The notes: generated by a model not told the origin, from the letters alone. Positions 1-12,500 are shown, numbered from the stretch's first letter. The stretch is 64,000 bases of DNA from Trichuris trichiura (GCA_037903355.1 JBAJFE010000039.1:186001-250000); one strand, 5' to 3'. A program made the numbers and translations.

Positions 1-3000
1 TCGGTTTACCCAAAAATTTCATGTTTAACTTGCTGACGGTTGTTTTGGCGTTTTAACTATCATTATCGGTAGCATGGCTCTGATGACTTTGATGGTGTGA
101 ATCATTCTTTGTTCGCTGGCGATATTGATCTGTAAAATAGTAAAAACGTACTACCAAAAATAGGAAGAGGATTACAATACGGACTTTTCACTGAAGGCGC
201 TTCCATGTTCATCAAAGATGCAGCAATCAGCGGTTTAAACAGTGATAATGACAGATAAAACTCTTCATCATAGAAAAGTAAAAAAGCAGTTCCAGTGCGC
301 GTTAGATGCTGTATTAATTGCCTTATTATCATAAGATGCTTCAAAGTATGACAAGTAGCTACTTTCAATCGGTGAAATGAAATGGCTCAATACAGAGTGG
401 AGACGATCTGAAACAAGCAAACGCAAAATTAATACTGATAAGCATCCTGCAAATCCTACAGGACTACTGTGCTGCTCAGAAAATGGGATGTACTTAGCAA
501 ACTTACCCGAAGAAAACAGTGGTCTGCGAGCCTGACACCACTATTTTAAAGTACAAAAATTCGACATATTGAATAAATATAAATTGTCTTTCAGAATTCG
601 AAGTACATAAATCGTCAATTATTCAACCATAAAATGCCTTTTACTCCTTACAAAGCCATAAGGAAAAAACCGCAAGATTTTATTTATACAGTCTAAAGGC
701 GACAACCGAGAAGCCACTGCTCAATGGCCCGCTACGGCGTCTCATAACTGGTCATCATTAACCAGCTTATCAATCACCGTAGTGCTGTAGCAAAAGGGAA
801 CCCTACGGCAGGTGGTCGGATCCTATGCAAAAACGTTAGGAGACCCCCTTAGTCTTTATCTTCAAGAAAAGATTTATTCTGCAAAAAGATTACATCCTGA
901 AAAGAAAATAAAGCAGAGCATGTTAAGAAGAAAAGGGTTCGAGGAAGCACACGCTATTTGAAGTTTCGAATGACTCATAAGGGGAAAACATCTTTCATCC
1001 ATTATTGATATATGCTTTTCCTTTTACCTTCTGGATTGAACGCTCCGAGGGAAGTAAGGTTCGAGGAAGACGGTGCGGTTTAGGATGTGACGCTAATGAT
1101 AACTCTGGACATTCCAGCCCTAAGTATCCGATTGATGAACGAACAATCCAGTCATAAAGCTATGATGCACCTATACTGCTTACAGCGAACGTCGGATGCC
1201 TAAGTCTTCGTTCTTAGAGTTTTGATCGAGTACTTGTTGCGATCCTTGTGTTATAATACTGCTTGACTAAAGCACTTACCTCCCCTCAACCTTCCGAACT
1301 AATGGCTTCACTTTTCTATTCTTACCTTTGTTTTCGTTATTGCACTCATTATATGGAGTTTAGGTGATTGCGGTCCCCAAGCAAGTATCATTTTTATGGA
1401 TTGTTTACGCATGCAAATTTAACAATATTGCGGAAGTATGAGTTGGAGAGTAGTATCCATGTCTACAGTCACTTTTTGCATGCTTATTCGAATTCAAGGA
1501 GCGGGTTTAGTTGTAAACGAAATTCCTTGGTGAGAAAGGTAAACAATACTATGGAATTAAGGCTTTTCGCATGTCAGCGAGGTCCACGGTCGGATAGAGA
1601 ACAGGACCGTACTCTTCTTCCACAACAAATCGAGTATTGTCTAAGCCTTGGTTTTAAGAACCTGATTCCTTAAGTTTCCTTTGGTAAGTTCCAGTGCCAG
1701 TTTACGGTTCGTACATAGATGGGGGAAAATGTTGACAGTCGGCCCATTATGAACGGCAGATATGGGCACTTGTTTATTAGCCGAAGAAACTGAGCGTCTT
1801 CACAAGCCGCTGCTTGACTGGTTTGTTGAATGTCGCTTGAATTCAAGGTTTGTTGACACCGCTGAAAACGGCGCAACCGTGTATATGATTAATGAGAACT
1901 AAGTTTCAGTTTTCTGGAGTTCACTTATTAGAAAGCAATTGTAGCGTTGCATTTCCTTTACGGTTTCTTAGAAATTTTATGTTATGATATTTATTTGTTT
2001 TTTTTATGGAATACCTTGCTTTCTTTTCGTTGCCGTGCAGAAAAGCACGAAACAATGTAGGCATACTGGATGCCTCTGAGTTCGTAGAACAGATTTTCTC
2101 GTTCTGTGTACGAATGTGGAGCGTTTATCATTTAGACATGAGCTGTCTGCGAGGCTGTCCAGTTACTGCAACCAGAATTAATAATATAAGTTAGTTTTTC
2201 ATCAACCTTCAACACTGACTGCCGTCTACTTTTACCTGAGGCTGAGCAGGAATAATAACTGTGCGCGTTGGGTTTGACAATATCAAATGGCTTATGGGCT
2301 GATTCAGGCAATTGCAATGATTCTATTTACTCTCACAATAATAATGCAGTGTTTGCTCGTGATTAAGCCAATTTCAGCGGCCCCCGTCGCAAAAAACAGC
2401 GATAAGTAAGCTTATGAATTTACTGGATTTTCGATGATATGCAAATGAGGTTGTACTGAATACTACTAACTACTTAATCATTGAGTGCCACTAGCTTTGA
2501 GTCTGAAAGGAGGCCATCTTATCCTTTGTGCTTAGGCATATGTTATTGGGAAGATGAAAATTACCATTCCTTTATATTTTGCAAGCAAGAACGGAGTGTG
2601 CTAGTTTAAAGCATAAACGACGCTTTCAAATGAAAGGCAAAGACGGATGCTGGTTCATTACGTGCTTTTAAATTACATCTCAGCAATTCTACAAACCGTG
2701 GGCAAAACTAATCGCCGTAGATGTTGGAAAAGAAACTAAAAACGTATATTGCTGTTTTAAACATACGAGCTCTGTAGCAAATGGGGAGATCCAAACAGGT
2801 ATATGCCCAACCGAATTTCAGTTTAAGTAGCCTTTATTAAGTTTCACTCTTGGTAGTTGGCGACCGACCGTTGATAATCCATAACAAAATATGAACCTTA
2901 ACTTCTTGTCCTGCATGAGCGCCTCTGGTAGAGTTTACCACCTTATGTCACCGCATTGCCATAATCTGACCCGCTTACTGATGACCCTAGATCACATGCG

Positions 3001-3526
3001 ATGGGAGGCCATCAACCGTGCTTGGTTTACTGCAGCGTTGGCGAATCTTCTGTTTACTTAGAGAAACTATGAGCAACAGCTGTTTTAATAAGTTTAGTTT
3101 AGCCTTAGGTGGCCTACAGGAGCTCTTGGTGATTTTTTGGTTTAAGCGGATGAACTCTGAGCAACAGCAATAGTCTCATGTGTCGGCTTAGGCTTAGCTG
3201 GCTTACAGAAACTGTTGCCTAATAGATCACAAGGAATTTTTTATTTTGTTACTTCTTAGACTTGCTGTACCCCATCTTTAGTGCGCAGCATCGGAATTTC
3301 TACTAAGCGTCCAATCTTCAGCTGTTCTCATAGCACAGCAGAAAGCTTCTAAGTATGTGCTAGCTTTCTACATCGCTTGTCATTAGCTCGTAGCAAAAGC
3401 TGTTTTATGATTTTGAACACAAAGTATTTTGTTACGGGGAATATGTTTTCATGTAGGTGATTTGTTACGGATCCCACAAGTTAAGCAATTAATATTTATT
3501 GGGAGATGTCCCAAGCCTTCAGGACA
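1..3526. other. Gene-poor region, no supported gene
   Basis: Only short open frames with no recognisable motifs or paired splice signals are seen on either strand. Around 3068-3230 two stretches resemble each other as an imperfect direct repeat: a GAGCAACAGC start followed by a GCCTTAGGTGGCCTACAG or GGCTTAGCTGGCTTACAG core. This looks like decayed repeat sequence. No RNA gene was recognised. Confidence 0.5.
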
Positions 3527-3904
3527 ATGCTAGTCCCATTATCAGCAGAAGAAATATGTTGATAATTATAGCGTTGTCAACAAAGTTCGTGCAAAAAGAA
3601 TTACACCAGGTTTTGGGTGGCTTGTAAGTATTATAAATTAAGGTTTTCTTGCGCAGGTTATTTTAGTTATTTATAGAACCCTCTTTTTATGGATACCGAC
3701 GCTTTTCCACTGACGTTTAGTGATATGGGAGACGTACACTTTTGGTCAGATGGTTGGTCATTGCCTACCTATACATACCATTACGAGCAGTCAGCGAACG
3801 ACAATTATTTAATGGATAATGCGTTCGTTTCGCTACCCGGTTTAGCGGACAATCCAGGCATACTTAGCAACGATCAGCGCTACAGGAGCTATTTCCCTCG
3901 TTAA
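3527..3904 (+). pseudogene. Damaged upstream paralogue of the small secreted-protein gene
   Basis: Exon 2 (3677-3904) is open for 75 residues and begins N-P-L-F-M, matching D-P-L-F-M at the start of exon 2 of the gene at 4808-5380. Both second exons are exactly 228 nt including the stop. The preceding 53-bp intron (3624-3676, GT...TTATAG) follows a tail reading KRITPGFGWL, paralogous to KRLVPGFGAL of the neighbour. The 5' part differs: the ATGCTAGT start at 3527 lies only 97 nt before the donor, against 168 nt in the neighbour, and is out of frame with the tail, which has an in-frame TAG at 3531. Either the signal-peptide half has been deleted, making a pseudogene, or an undetected upstream exon supplies the start. 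The intact second exon argues that the damage is recent or the gene is still used. Confidence 0.5.
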
Positions 3905-4807
3905 TGCGAGAACAGAGACCCAGATCTGTTTGCACAATTTTACGTTTCTGTCCACGTAGACTGTTACGCACTCCTCTATTCAAAGCACTAATATTGACTT
4001 CTTATGCACGTTCACCAAAAATGACAACGTGAAATGCAAGTTTCCATGAGCAAGTGGTAAAGGTGAGATGCGCCTTAGTAGTAAATTTCAATGGTTTACG
4101 CATTGGTTACTTCTCTTAGATAAATTCTTAACGAAGCACTAAAGCTCGTTATTAGTAAAGAGCAGAGGCTACGAAAGAATGCATGATAGCACTCGGTTGT
4201 CAACTAATGGGATGTTTAACGCAGGTTTTTTTGGGTTAGAAGAGCACTTCTTCTCTACAACACCTTCGGCCCCTATACATGCGAACTGCTTCGAAAAGAA
4301 ACACTATATAAGGGTTATGGCTTTATAAATCGCTCTGTTTTGAAGTCCCGTTTCTTCATAGGGACGTTTTGACGATCGGATGCTTCGACCCCACAGTTTT
4401 GACCTTGGGAAGCATCGATAGCCAGTACACCGCGAACCGAATCTACTACTTATGCTGAACACTCCAAAAGATTAACACAAAGGGAACCTTAATATAGACT
4501 TTGCCTTTGCCTATACTACCTTATGACCCCTACAAGGGAAATCGCTACTTCCAAAGGTTTCTTAATTACGTAATATATTTCAGCAGAAGGAAGCCGGCTT
4601 TGTCCACAGTGAAACTGTGCTCATCTGTTACGTAGCGTTTGATATTCAAGACCACTAGGATGCAGTAATAACTTCTATGGCAGAGGGGTCGGCTGAGCAT
4701 TCGATTGTGCAATCAGACCACTATATTGTTATGAAATGGAACTGGGTTGTCTGAAGTATGGAACCGTTAAACAACTGGTTCATTTAGCAGAAAGACTTAT
4801 TATCGAA

Positions 4808-5380
4808 ATGCTAGTGCTCGTTATTTGCGCGGCTTCCTTTGTTACATCTTCTGCTTTATTAAGGTACGTAGGAGGAGTTAAATTCCGAATGCCGCCTCCA
4901 CTTTTTGGATTTAGGCCCGACAACCGCCATGCGGTAGCGCGGGTTAAGCGTCTCGTACCTGGATTTGGCGCACTGGTAAGCTACAATTGTTTATGAATGC
5001 GGCAAGGTTTACTGAGAAGTATTAATTTTTTAATTTGTCTAGTACGGTAGAATTTACAAGAAAACATTTAAGCTGAAGAATCCTCTAAGTTTTTAAGATG
5101 TATAGAACTGAACAGTTCAGGCACAGGGATCCTTCGTTTGTCTGTATTTTAGGACCCACTTTTCATGCCGCCGCTGAACTTCTATCCTGACCCTGGCTTT
5201 GTCAGATATTGGGGCGGAGGCTACCGCCCTGTCGCAACGGGAACATTCTATGGAGCGCCCATATTGCTGCGGGGTACTAGCGGTTATCTGCAGGCAGCTT
5301 TAGGCGGACCAGAAAACTATATGCTTAACCAATACCTTAACCAAATGTATGAAGTGCTGCAACCTGAATACGTCATGTGA
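4808..5380 (+). CDS. Small secreted aromatic/proline/glycine-rich protein, two exons
   Basis: Exon 1 is 4808-4975 (56 codons) and exon 2 is 5153-5380, joined in phase 0 across a 177-bp GTAAGC...TTTTAG intron, giving 131 residues. The start at 4808 is preferred over an in-frame ATG at 4736 because it puts a hydrophobic signal peptide (MLVLVICAASFVTSSA) at the N-terminus. A Lys-Arg pair near residue 48 could be a proprotein cleavage site. The mature part is rich in Pro, Gly, Tyr and Phe, has no cysteine cluster and ends in YVM. I recognise no family. The upstream 3527-3904 locus has an equal-length, equally phased second exon, so this is one member of a tandem pair. A secreted structural (cuticle or eggshell) or peptide-precursor role is possible but unproven. 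Confidence 0.6.
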
Positions 5381-6076
5381 TAAGCCCTTTACACAATGCT
5401 GCAATGTGGAAAACACAGCAGCCAATTCTATCGGAGCCAGAACTAGTTCAACTACATCAATAACGCAGGAATTGATTTGTTTTTATGCTCTGACAATATA
5501 TATGTATGCGTTTAATCGAAATTATCATGGAAGCTCATGACTCAATTGACTGAAGAAATACAGTATGCATAAAGTTTTCCATACGGGAAAGTACATCCAG
5601 CGTATAATTATTAACGAAGCGCAGGAAAAACAAGAAAATGATTCGAACTTTGACTAGACGTCACTTGACCTCATTTCGACCAGAGTATTGTAAACAGAGC
5701 AGTTGATGAGATGGTGTCACAATTTTGTTTGACGAAAGCGCGTATAAACAAGTAAGCGATTATTAAGCACGCAGGAGCACATACTGCATTTCAGTTAGAG
5801 AAAACTCGGTGAAAAAGCGATACCTAATGAGTTTGGACTGAATCAAAGCATTTGAAAGTTTCTATTCTAAATGCAGCGGTCTTGTAAGTCAAGAAAATAT
5901 TTTGCTCTAATCAGCAGGTAACATCAGCTGTGAAAATCGAAGGAACGAAGCATAGGAATATGCGGTACAGTTTTACTTGTGCTATACAGTAACCGGCACT
6001 GAAGCGATTTTAGATTAAATTCTTAAGGCCAACTAGTCCGTTTTTCTTATTTGTTACCGACGTTGGAAGATTGAAA
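5381..6076. other. Intergenic, nothing recognised
   Basis: No open frame with coding character, no repeat structure and no RNA gene recognised. Confidence 0.5.
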
Positions 6077-6708
6077 TTAAAAATCTAAAGAAATTTTCAT
6101 ATTCTGGCTGTTGCCTTTTACGTAGATTGCTTTGTCGTGCATCTCCAGCGTTAGGTTTACACGGTTGTCTACCTTTCCTTCGCATGGTTTAGCCAGCTGA
6201 TTCGCATTGACCGCAGCAGAGTTTTCGTTCAGTGAATGCTTCGACGGGTGCTGGCCTAAAGCTGATGAGTAACATTTCAACCAAAACTTATTTGAGTATA
6301 CTACCATTACGTAACTGTGGCAATTCGTCTCGACATAAGGAGAGACGACCGATGAAATGGGTATCACAAATAACTTCGTCGTAAGAAAATGTACCTGCGT
6401 GGTAATCATGCAGTCATTAATTAAACACGTTTCCGTATAGTCTTACAAGGTTTTTCCACCGCTTGGATTCCAATCGAATTTATTTCGCTGTAGTTGAAAT
6501 CAGAAATTGTCTTCAGGGTGCAACTGTCCTCCACTTCAGCAGTGTTCAACGCTAAAAAAGCAAAAAATCTAATGTCCAATACTAAATTGGCGTAAGCAAC
6601 ACATAACAGGTTCCGCAGTTTGAAAATAATATTGCTGAATATCAGGAGTCCTTTAACGGGATTGAGTATTTTCAAAATGTCCGGCACGGCTTTTTCCCCG
6701 AAAAGCAA
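6077..6708 (-). CDS. Possible uncharacterised multi-exon gene
   Basis: Two minus-strand open frames (6708-6421, 95 residues; 6409-6077, 110 residues) lie almost end to end. A CAG-GTAC junction at about 6395 could act as an acceptor or a donor, so the pieces might be exons of one gene, but the only intron that joins them directly would be about 32 bp, shorter than any other here. The second frame ends in a hydrophilic tail (VDNRVNLTLEMHDKAIYVKG) that looks coding. No family recognised. It may be a decayed gene or chance frames. Confidence 0.25.
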
Positions 6709-7417
6709 TGACTGACGAACAATTTAGAAAGAATAAACAGAATCACATTTCATTGGTAAGAAAAGCTTGTAAATTTAATAAGCGTTGCTCTGTCACGAAT
6801 TCTGAAAGGACAAGTAAAAAATCCGCTGTTGGAGACTTCGTTGGCAGTCAATTAAGAAAAAGCATATGAATCGTCATTCTAAAAGATGGCTGAATTTAGA
6901 ATTTACTCAACATGAAAGAGCACTGGCACTTTTAGGAAGGCAGACATGATTCTACTCATTTCTGACGAACGTTATTTTATCGTAAACGCTACAACAGCGT
7001 CTCCGTTAAGGAATACATACTGGTATGTCAGTATGGGCGGATCAGTTCCGCGTGTCAGGATTATTCACGTTTGGCCTGCTGGTGCCCAAATCCATCAGTC
7101 TTCTAGAGTCACTGTTTTTCGTTGGTTGCTTACATTTTTAGCTTTCTTCGACTCATCTAGTAAAGAAAAGCTACTGCTGTGGTTCTTCCTTCTTAATGTG
7201 GTTCTCATGTCATAGCTCTGTTTACCAAAAAAGGTGCTACCCACTTTTCTCAGATTAAGCCTGAGAAACTGAGTTAGTAGAAGATAACTGATTTCTGTTC
7301 AAAGCTGAGTAACATTCCAGATTTAATTAGTTAAATGCTCTTGAACGTGAGTAAAATGAAAAATGATATGATCTTAAGACGCATGCAGAAAAACAAGCCC
7401 GGGGGTTTTGCAAGAAG
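6709..7417. other. Intergenic, nothing firm
   Basis: A plus-strand open frame (6946-7215) has a hydrophobic but unconvincing translation with no homologous motif and no splice context. Nothing else seen. Confidence 0.4.
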
Positions 7418-7897
7418 TTAGAATATGACCCAATAATTATCCTGGGGAACATTACAATGATCCTTGGAGATTTGTGACTCACCGGTACTAGATTCGTAAA
7501 TGGGAGGCACAGACAGAGGCGAGCTCATGTTACTTATGACAGCTGTTTCCACGTCCTTATCTTCTTGCTGATCAGCTTTGCTTAACGCTTCAGCTTGCTC
7601 AACCGTTACTACAGTTGGTTTTCTTCGATTTACTTGATCACGCTTCAAAGTAACCCTTCTTAGAGTGTCTACGAGCTCCTCGCAAGATCGCTCCAAGCGA
7701 GGCAAAACCACTTGAGCACACAAATCGAGCAAGTCGTTTGCCAATGGTGTATCTTTGCTTTCGATGCAACTTATGGTTTGTACAAGCTGCGGTAGTTCAG
7801 TGAGCTCTTTTAAAGCCATAAGCTCGCGTAGTAACACCTCTGTCGACATGTCAGCAGAGCAAACGCTTTCGGGAGTAACATCCGTTTGCTCAAACAT
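7418..7897 (-). CDS. Uncharacterised 159-residue acidic helical protein
   Basis: An intronless open frame from ATG (7897) to TAA. The translation has good coding character. Residues 1-95 are predicted by eye to be mostly helical, with leucine-rich amphipathic stretches (LLRELMALKELTELPQLVQ, LLDLCAQVVLPRLERSCEEL). Residues 96-159 are hydrophilic and Ser/Asp/Glu-rich, as in a disordered tail. There is no signal peptide, membrane segment or recognisable catalytic motif. The single-exon form may be a genuine small gene or a retained exon of something larger. No function is assigned. Confidence 0.5.
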   Translation of the reverse strand: MFEQTDVTPESVCSADMSTEVLLRELMALKELTELPQLVQTISCIESKDTPLANDLLDLCAQVVLPRLERSCEELVDTLRRVTLKRDQVNRRKPTVVTVEQAEALSKADQQEDKDVETAVISNMSSPLSVPPIYESSTGESQISKDHCNVPQDNYWVIF

Positions 7898-8531
7898 GAC
7901 AGACTGAACCCCTATAAAACCTGTATTACGGAGAGATCAAATTTACGCTCAGCTATAAACTTGACGGTAATTAGTTGACGTACAAGCGACCACTTTGACT
8001 CTTTCTTACTTTAAAGTGTGCTCAGGTACAAAGCACTGCAATTTTAAATGTAATGGAGACCGTAAAAATACCTGATTAACAAACAGTACGAGCACACGTT
8101 GTCAAGGATATTGCAGGCTCGGTAGAAAGCATAGGCTTAAACTTGATGCAACTAAAATTTGCATTAGTATATAGGAATGAACGGAGCGTGCATGTATAAG
8201 CAACCACTTCGTTTGGAAGAATTTATGGACTGACCGTTTCGCTGCAGTAGGCCAAAGCCCAAGCTGTTGTGGCGTCAGTGCTGTTTGTAGCTAGAAAATA
8301 GGGCCGCAACGTGGAATATAGGGACCTAAGGCCTTTGATTATGGAAATCAGCGTGCTATCGATGATCGACCCTTTGCGTTGAGCTAGCAGACGAAAGTTT
8401 TTCCTACATGACCTGGGGCTGCGTTTTACCGACATGCAGAAGGATATCTAAAAAATTGTTTCGCTTCGGCGGACAATTAGTAATCATTAGTACTTGAATA
8501 TATGGTGTCTTGGTACGGCACAATAATTTTT
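7898..8531. other. Intergenic, nothing recognised
   Basis: Contains the presumed promoter side of the minus-strand 159-residue gene. No clear TATA box or RNA gene was recognised. Confidence 0.4.
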
Positions 8532-8754
8532 CATAATGAATTGGCTTTAATTACGGAGTCCAATTCCCGTCGAAAAAACGTTTATTTCTCCGGAGCTTTC
8601 GGGTCGAACGAGACCCGTCTTCAGCGGTTATAAGTTACTTAACCGCTAGAACTTATAACCGCTGAAAACGGGTCTCGTTGGGCCCGAAAGCTCCGAAGAA
8701 ATAAACGTTTTTTCGACGGGACTTGGACTCCGTAATTAAAGCCAATTCATTATG
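8532..8754. repeat. Long palindromic element (MITE/foldback type)
   Basis: The stretch is a near-perfect inverted repeat with arms of about 105 bp. CATAATGAATTGGCTTTAAT at the left is mirrored at the right, and the centre is near 8645. Each arm carries GAGCTTTCGGG followed about 15 bp later by CCGTCTTCAGCGGTTATAAG, a motif pair found in several other repeats of this window. There is no coding capacity. It is interpreted as a non-autonomous DNA transposon. Confidence 0.8.
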
Positions 8755-8839
8755 CATCATTAGTACTTGGCTCAAAAATGCATTCGGTTGTTGGCAATGA
8801 TTGAAATAAAAGGCGGTATCTCAACAAAATGCACTGAAT

Positions 8840-9383
8840 TAGCGTGATCTGCTGTGGCAGTACCAGCGGGAGGATGAAATCCTGCAGAGCACAAAGCGAG
8901 GACGAAAGAGAGCGAGAAGTCATGGCAAGTTTTCACAAAGCAGTACTGCGAAAATTAAAGGCCGCACTGGCAAAAAAACGGCGTGGAAAGTTGCGCCTCA
9001 GTGTCCTTTTCCATCAAGATAACTCGCTGGCTCATTCGTCAAGGACTGCGGGGACTGTTCTTCGTGAGTTTCGGTGAGAAGTCATTCCACACACGCTCTA
9101 CAGTCCAGATTTTTTCCTGTCAGACTTTTTTCTTCACCCAGAGTTAAAATAACATTTAAAACGTACGCTGTTCGAGTCAATGGATGACGCAAAACGCGCC
9201 GTCTCGACTTGGTGCAATACGCAGCCCCCAGAACTTTACAAGGAAGGTCTGCGGAGATGGAGAGACATCGTCTGCAGAAGTGGCTGGAGGATGACGGAAG
9301 ATACGTTCAGAAATAAGTTTGATATCATTGCAAATAAAACTTTTGTTTTATTTTTCCGAAAACTTTTTGAACAACCCTCGTAA
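8840..9383 (+). mobile_element. Decayed mariner (Tc1/mariner) transposase and 3' terminal repeat
   Basis: Translated in shifting frames, the region gives the second half of a mariner transposase: VLFHQDNSLAHSS (second catalytic Asp region), then YSPDFFLSDFFLHPELK (third Asp region, normally YSPDLAPSDYHLF), then a C-terminal helix region FESMDDAKRAVSTWCNTQPP and a run resembling WRDIVCRSG. Stops and frame changes show it is inactive. The sequence closes with CCGAAAACTTTTTGAACAACCCTCGTA (9357-9383), which looks like a mariner 3' inverted terminal repeat. The 5' half of the element is missing. Confidence 0.75.
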
Positions 9384-9560
9384 GCGAAGAAAAGGGAGAA
9401 ACAGTTCCCTATAACAACGTTTTTAGACAAAGCTCCGGCAGCTGCGGAGCCTAACATTTTAAGGCGAGAAGTTTAGCTCACAACAAGTTCAGGAAACCGT
9501 AGGACTGGTCGGTCTCTAAGGAATCTGCGCCGCCTACAGAAAATGGGTAAATTGTCTAAT
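9384..9560 (+). mobile_element. Tigger/pogo transposase C-terminal remnant
   Basis: A plus-strand frame reads AKKREKQFPITTFLDKAP and ends ILRREV-stop. This corresponds to the extreme C-terminus of pogo/Tigger transposases (the EKKK-Q-TLDSFFKK type tail). The DNA from about 9388 to 9558, including the sequence after the stop codon, recurs in inverted orientation at about 19555-19735, where more of the same transposase is present. The remnant directly abuts the mariner 3' end. Confidence 0.65.
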
Positions 9561-12500
9561 TCTTGATGCTCCAAACGTTCCTGCATTAGAGGTTTCGTTC
9601 TGTTAGGATATGTTCTATACGATGTTCAGTATTTCTACCTAAGTGCACCTGTGTACTTTGTATTTCCCTTGCTTTGTACCCATTCCGCGCACCAGTACAT
9701 CGCTTAGCTCATTAAAGCAAGGCGATTCCCAGGAGTTTAGAGAAAAAAATCTTACTTTCATCCTTTCTTGTATCTAACGGTCTGGACTCTGATGGCTAAG
9801 CCCATTGGACAAGCGCAGTCTCATTGATGTCATTATTTCGCAGCTAGATTCTTTAGTACTAAGCTTCGAAGGATCACTAGCTATGATAAACGTTCCAGAA
9901 GGAATTCAAGGGGGCAGGACGAAATACGCGATTAAAATACGAACTATTCTACCTTTTTGATAAGGTATCCTACATAACGCGAATTCAGTTTAACACGATG
10001 TAACGCTCAAAGTCCGGAACGAATTAACGGCGGATAACGACGGCCGACTGTATATATATATGTGTAAGTAAAGTCATCATGCGAGTACGCTTCCCTGTCA
10101 TCCGCTGACGCAATTTTATCTCGCGTAGCTAACAGCTTCCACAAAAAGCTTCCACCTGGATTTAGGAATTTCTGTAACTGGCAATTATTTTAAACAATTA
10201 AAAACTATTCGGCTGACATTGTTACCACGAACTGTACCATCTTTTTAATCAAGCGGCGGCGGCATTCTTTGTTCTGGCACCTATGGGCACTAACACCTTG
10301 AAATGCCTCACTGTTAAATAGCGATAGACACGCATTGCTAAGTCTCCGTTCCAATGATAGGTGGAGGTGCAGCTGAACTTTGAATATTCGGTACTACCTC
10401 ATCGTTGGTTATGGAATCAAGTTGACTTGAGAGCTCTGAGATACTGTGTCAGCGCCAGCATCTGACCAACATTTCTTAGTGAGCACGAGGCGACGGAGCG
10501 TGACTTCATTTAAGATGCTTTGCTGGTTTGTGGATAAGACTTTCCGGTTTGATGGCCGGGTTGGACAACCTATTACCTATAAGAAAATTTAAATCAGTGT
10601 CAGACTCGATGACATCTGTTTATCGACTTTGATTTCGCTAGAAGTGATGACACCGAGGGAGTCCTGCAAGCTATGGCATTTGTCTTTGGATGTTTGCTAA
10701 TGCAAGTACTATACTAGCCTGATATCGTCATGATAATGTGTTTCGGATGACCTGGGGTCTGAATTCGCCAACGGCGGTTTGAGCCAGGAGGGCAACGATG
10801 CGGGCGCTGTTGACGTAAACAGTGCTGGACGACGCTCTCCGTGCCACATGACTCGAGGCTGGTGTCGAAAACAGGCCAGGGAAGCCTAAGCGAAAGCAAG
10901 TGCAAGTAGCTAGCAGCGAAAAACTGCCACAGAGTTGATAATATGCCAAACGTGAGTCAGCCTAATACGCACAATCATACGGTCATAATAACGTGCCAGT
11001 TTGAATTCCTCAACAAATGTTGTATGTCGTCCTTGTTAACAGAAAAACTTTCTAATAGCAGTACCTTCACTACCGACTTTTTTTCTTCCGAAAAGAACCG
11101 TGAGGACGAGGGACTTACGATGAAAGAGGCGCTTTGAGAGCGGACTGATAGAGTGAACTTTTCTAATCATTGCCTTTAGGAATCTTTTAAGTGACCGTGA
11201 AGACATACTCTTTCAAGACCTTGCTTGCCAACTGCAAACATGGACTCAAGCTTATCGTAATGCTTTTAAAGTTTTATGGGAAAAATTGTTTAAGTTTTCC
11301 GCAGTTCGGTGTTTGGAACAAGAATTATTTAAGCGCGTTACAAACGTCAAAAAATTCAGAGAAACCAGAAGTCGTCGATGGGCAAACGCAGGAGAGAGTG
11401 TTGGAAGGTCAACCGGAAACTTCCTCTCAGAAATTAGCTCTAAAAATTGGTGCAAAAAGATTCAATACTCAGCTAGGACTTGGCGCAAAGAGAAAAAGCA
11501 AAAAAGTGAAATGGCGAACTGCTCGACTGAATAGGTCCACGGTAGTACGGAACTAAAATCCAAAGACGTCAACAAAAGAAATCTATCGCCGGGCTTTACA
11601 CATGATGAAAAATGGTGCCTGTACGATAACCGGAAGAGTCAGCCGTGTAGCTCGATAGACACCCACTGCAGTCTACAGCCTAAAACTGGTTCACTATCCA
11701 AAGAAGGTCATCCTGTCAGTGGAGTGATGTGCAATGGGCATTTACCTATACTACAGGCCAGAAGAAACTATCATAGCGGATGTCTTTTGCCTTAAGGTCG
11801 AAGCTGCCTAGCAGAAAACGTGAAAGGCGCACCTGCGGTTGCATGGAAAGAGAGTTAGTTATCTTACTGCGTAGGGCATGATCGCTGGTTTTCTCGAAGG
11901 CTGTACAAGAGGTGGAGAATTCAGCATAAAGATCTTTCTCCGTCCTGAAAAATTTTGTTTTTCTATGGCTTTATTTTGTTCAGTAATCAACACAACATTT
12001 ATTAGTACAGATGATTGATAAATTTAGCCAACAGGCTGACGACGGGAAGAGATACTGCGTTCATCGATTTTCGTGTACGAATAAAAGTTGTTGCTTCGTA
12101 CTGATTACCAAACAGTATGAATTCACAGGAAAACAAGATCATAAAACTAAAATACTATTACTGAAGAAGCGGTATTTTGAGATCCATCCTGTATAGTTCC
12201 TTTAACTACCGACAGCTGACTACCGTCTGTCTCTGGATTCTGACACAATCTTGCAACTGAAAGTGGACCCTAGTGATTATCTAGAGACGCTGGGAAATTT
12301 TAAGTTCTCCTAGAAAGCTGAGGGTGGCTGGACTGTCAGCGCTTTTTCATATTCGGCTCAGCGTCTGTCAACACCGGCAAGCAGACAGACCTCGACACCA
12401 AAGCTAGTCCAAATGGGATCAACACTTTGGTCTCTACAGCTGAACCTATGGAACTAACACTGGAATGCCCGAAACCAAACGTCGGTGGCTAAATGGAACT

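Noticed and set aside
1368..2317. Several open frames of 60-100 codons on both strands
   Set aside because: No motif, signal peptide or splice context; the compositions look random.
6946..7215. Plus-strand 89-codon hydrophobic frame, possible membrane protein
   Set aside because: The hydrophobic part is only low-complexity T-rich sequence. No homologous pattern or splice partner was found.
10714..10949. Overlapping minus-strand frames, possible retroelement
   Set aside because: No reverse-transcriptase or integrase motif could be matched.
11191..11556. 121-codon Lys/Arg-rich frame
   Set aside because: Two overlapping frames are equally basic, which points to base composition rather than a protein.
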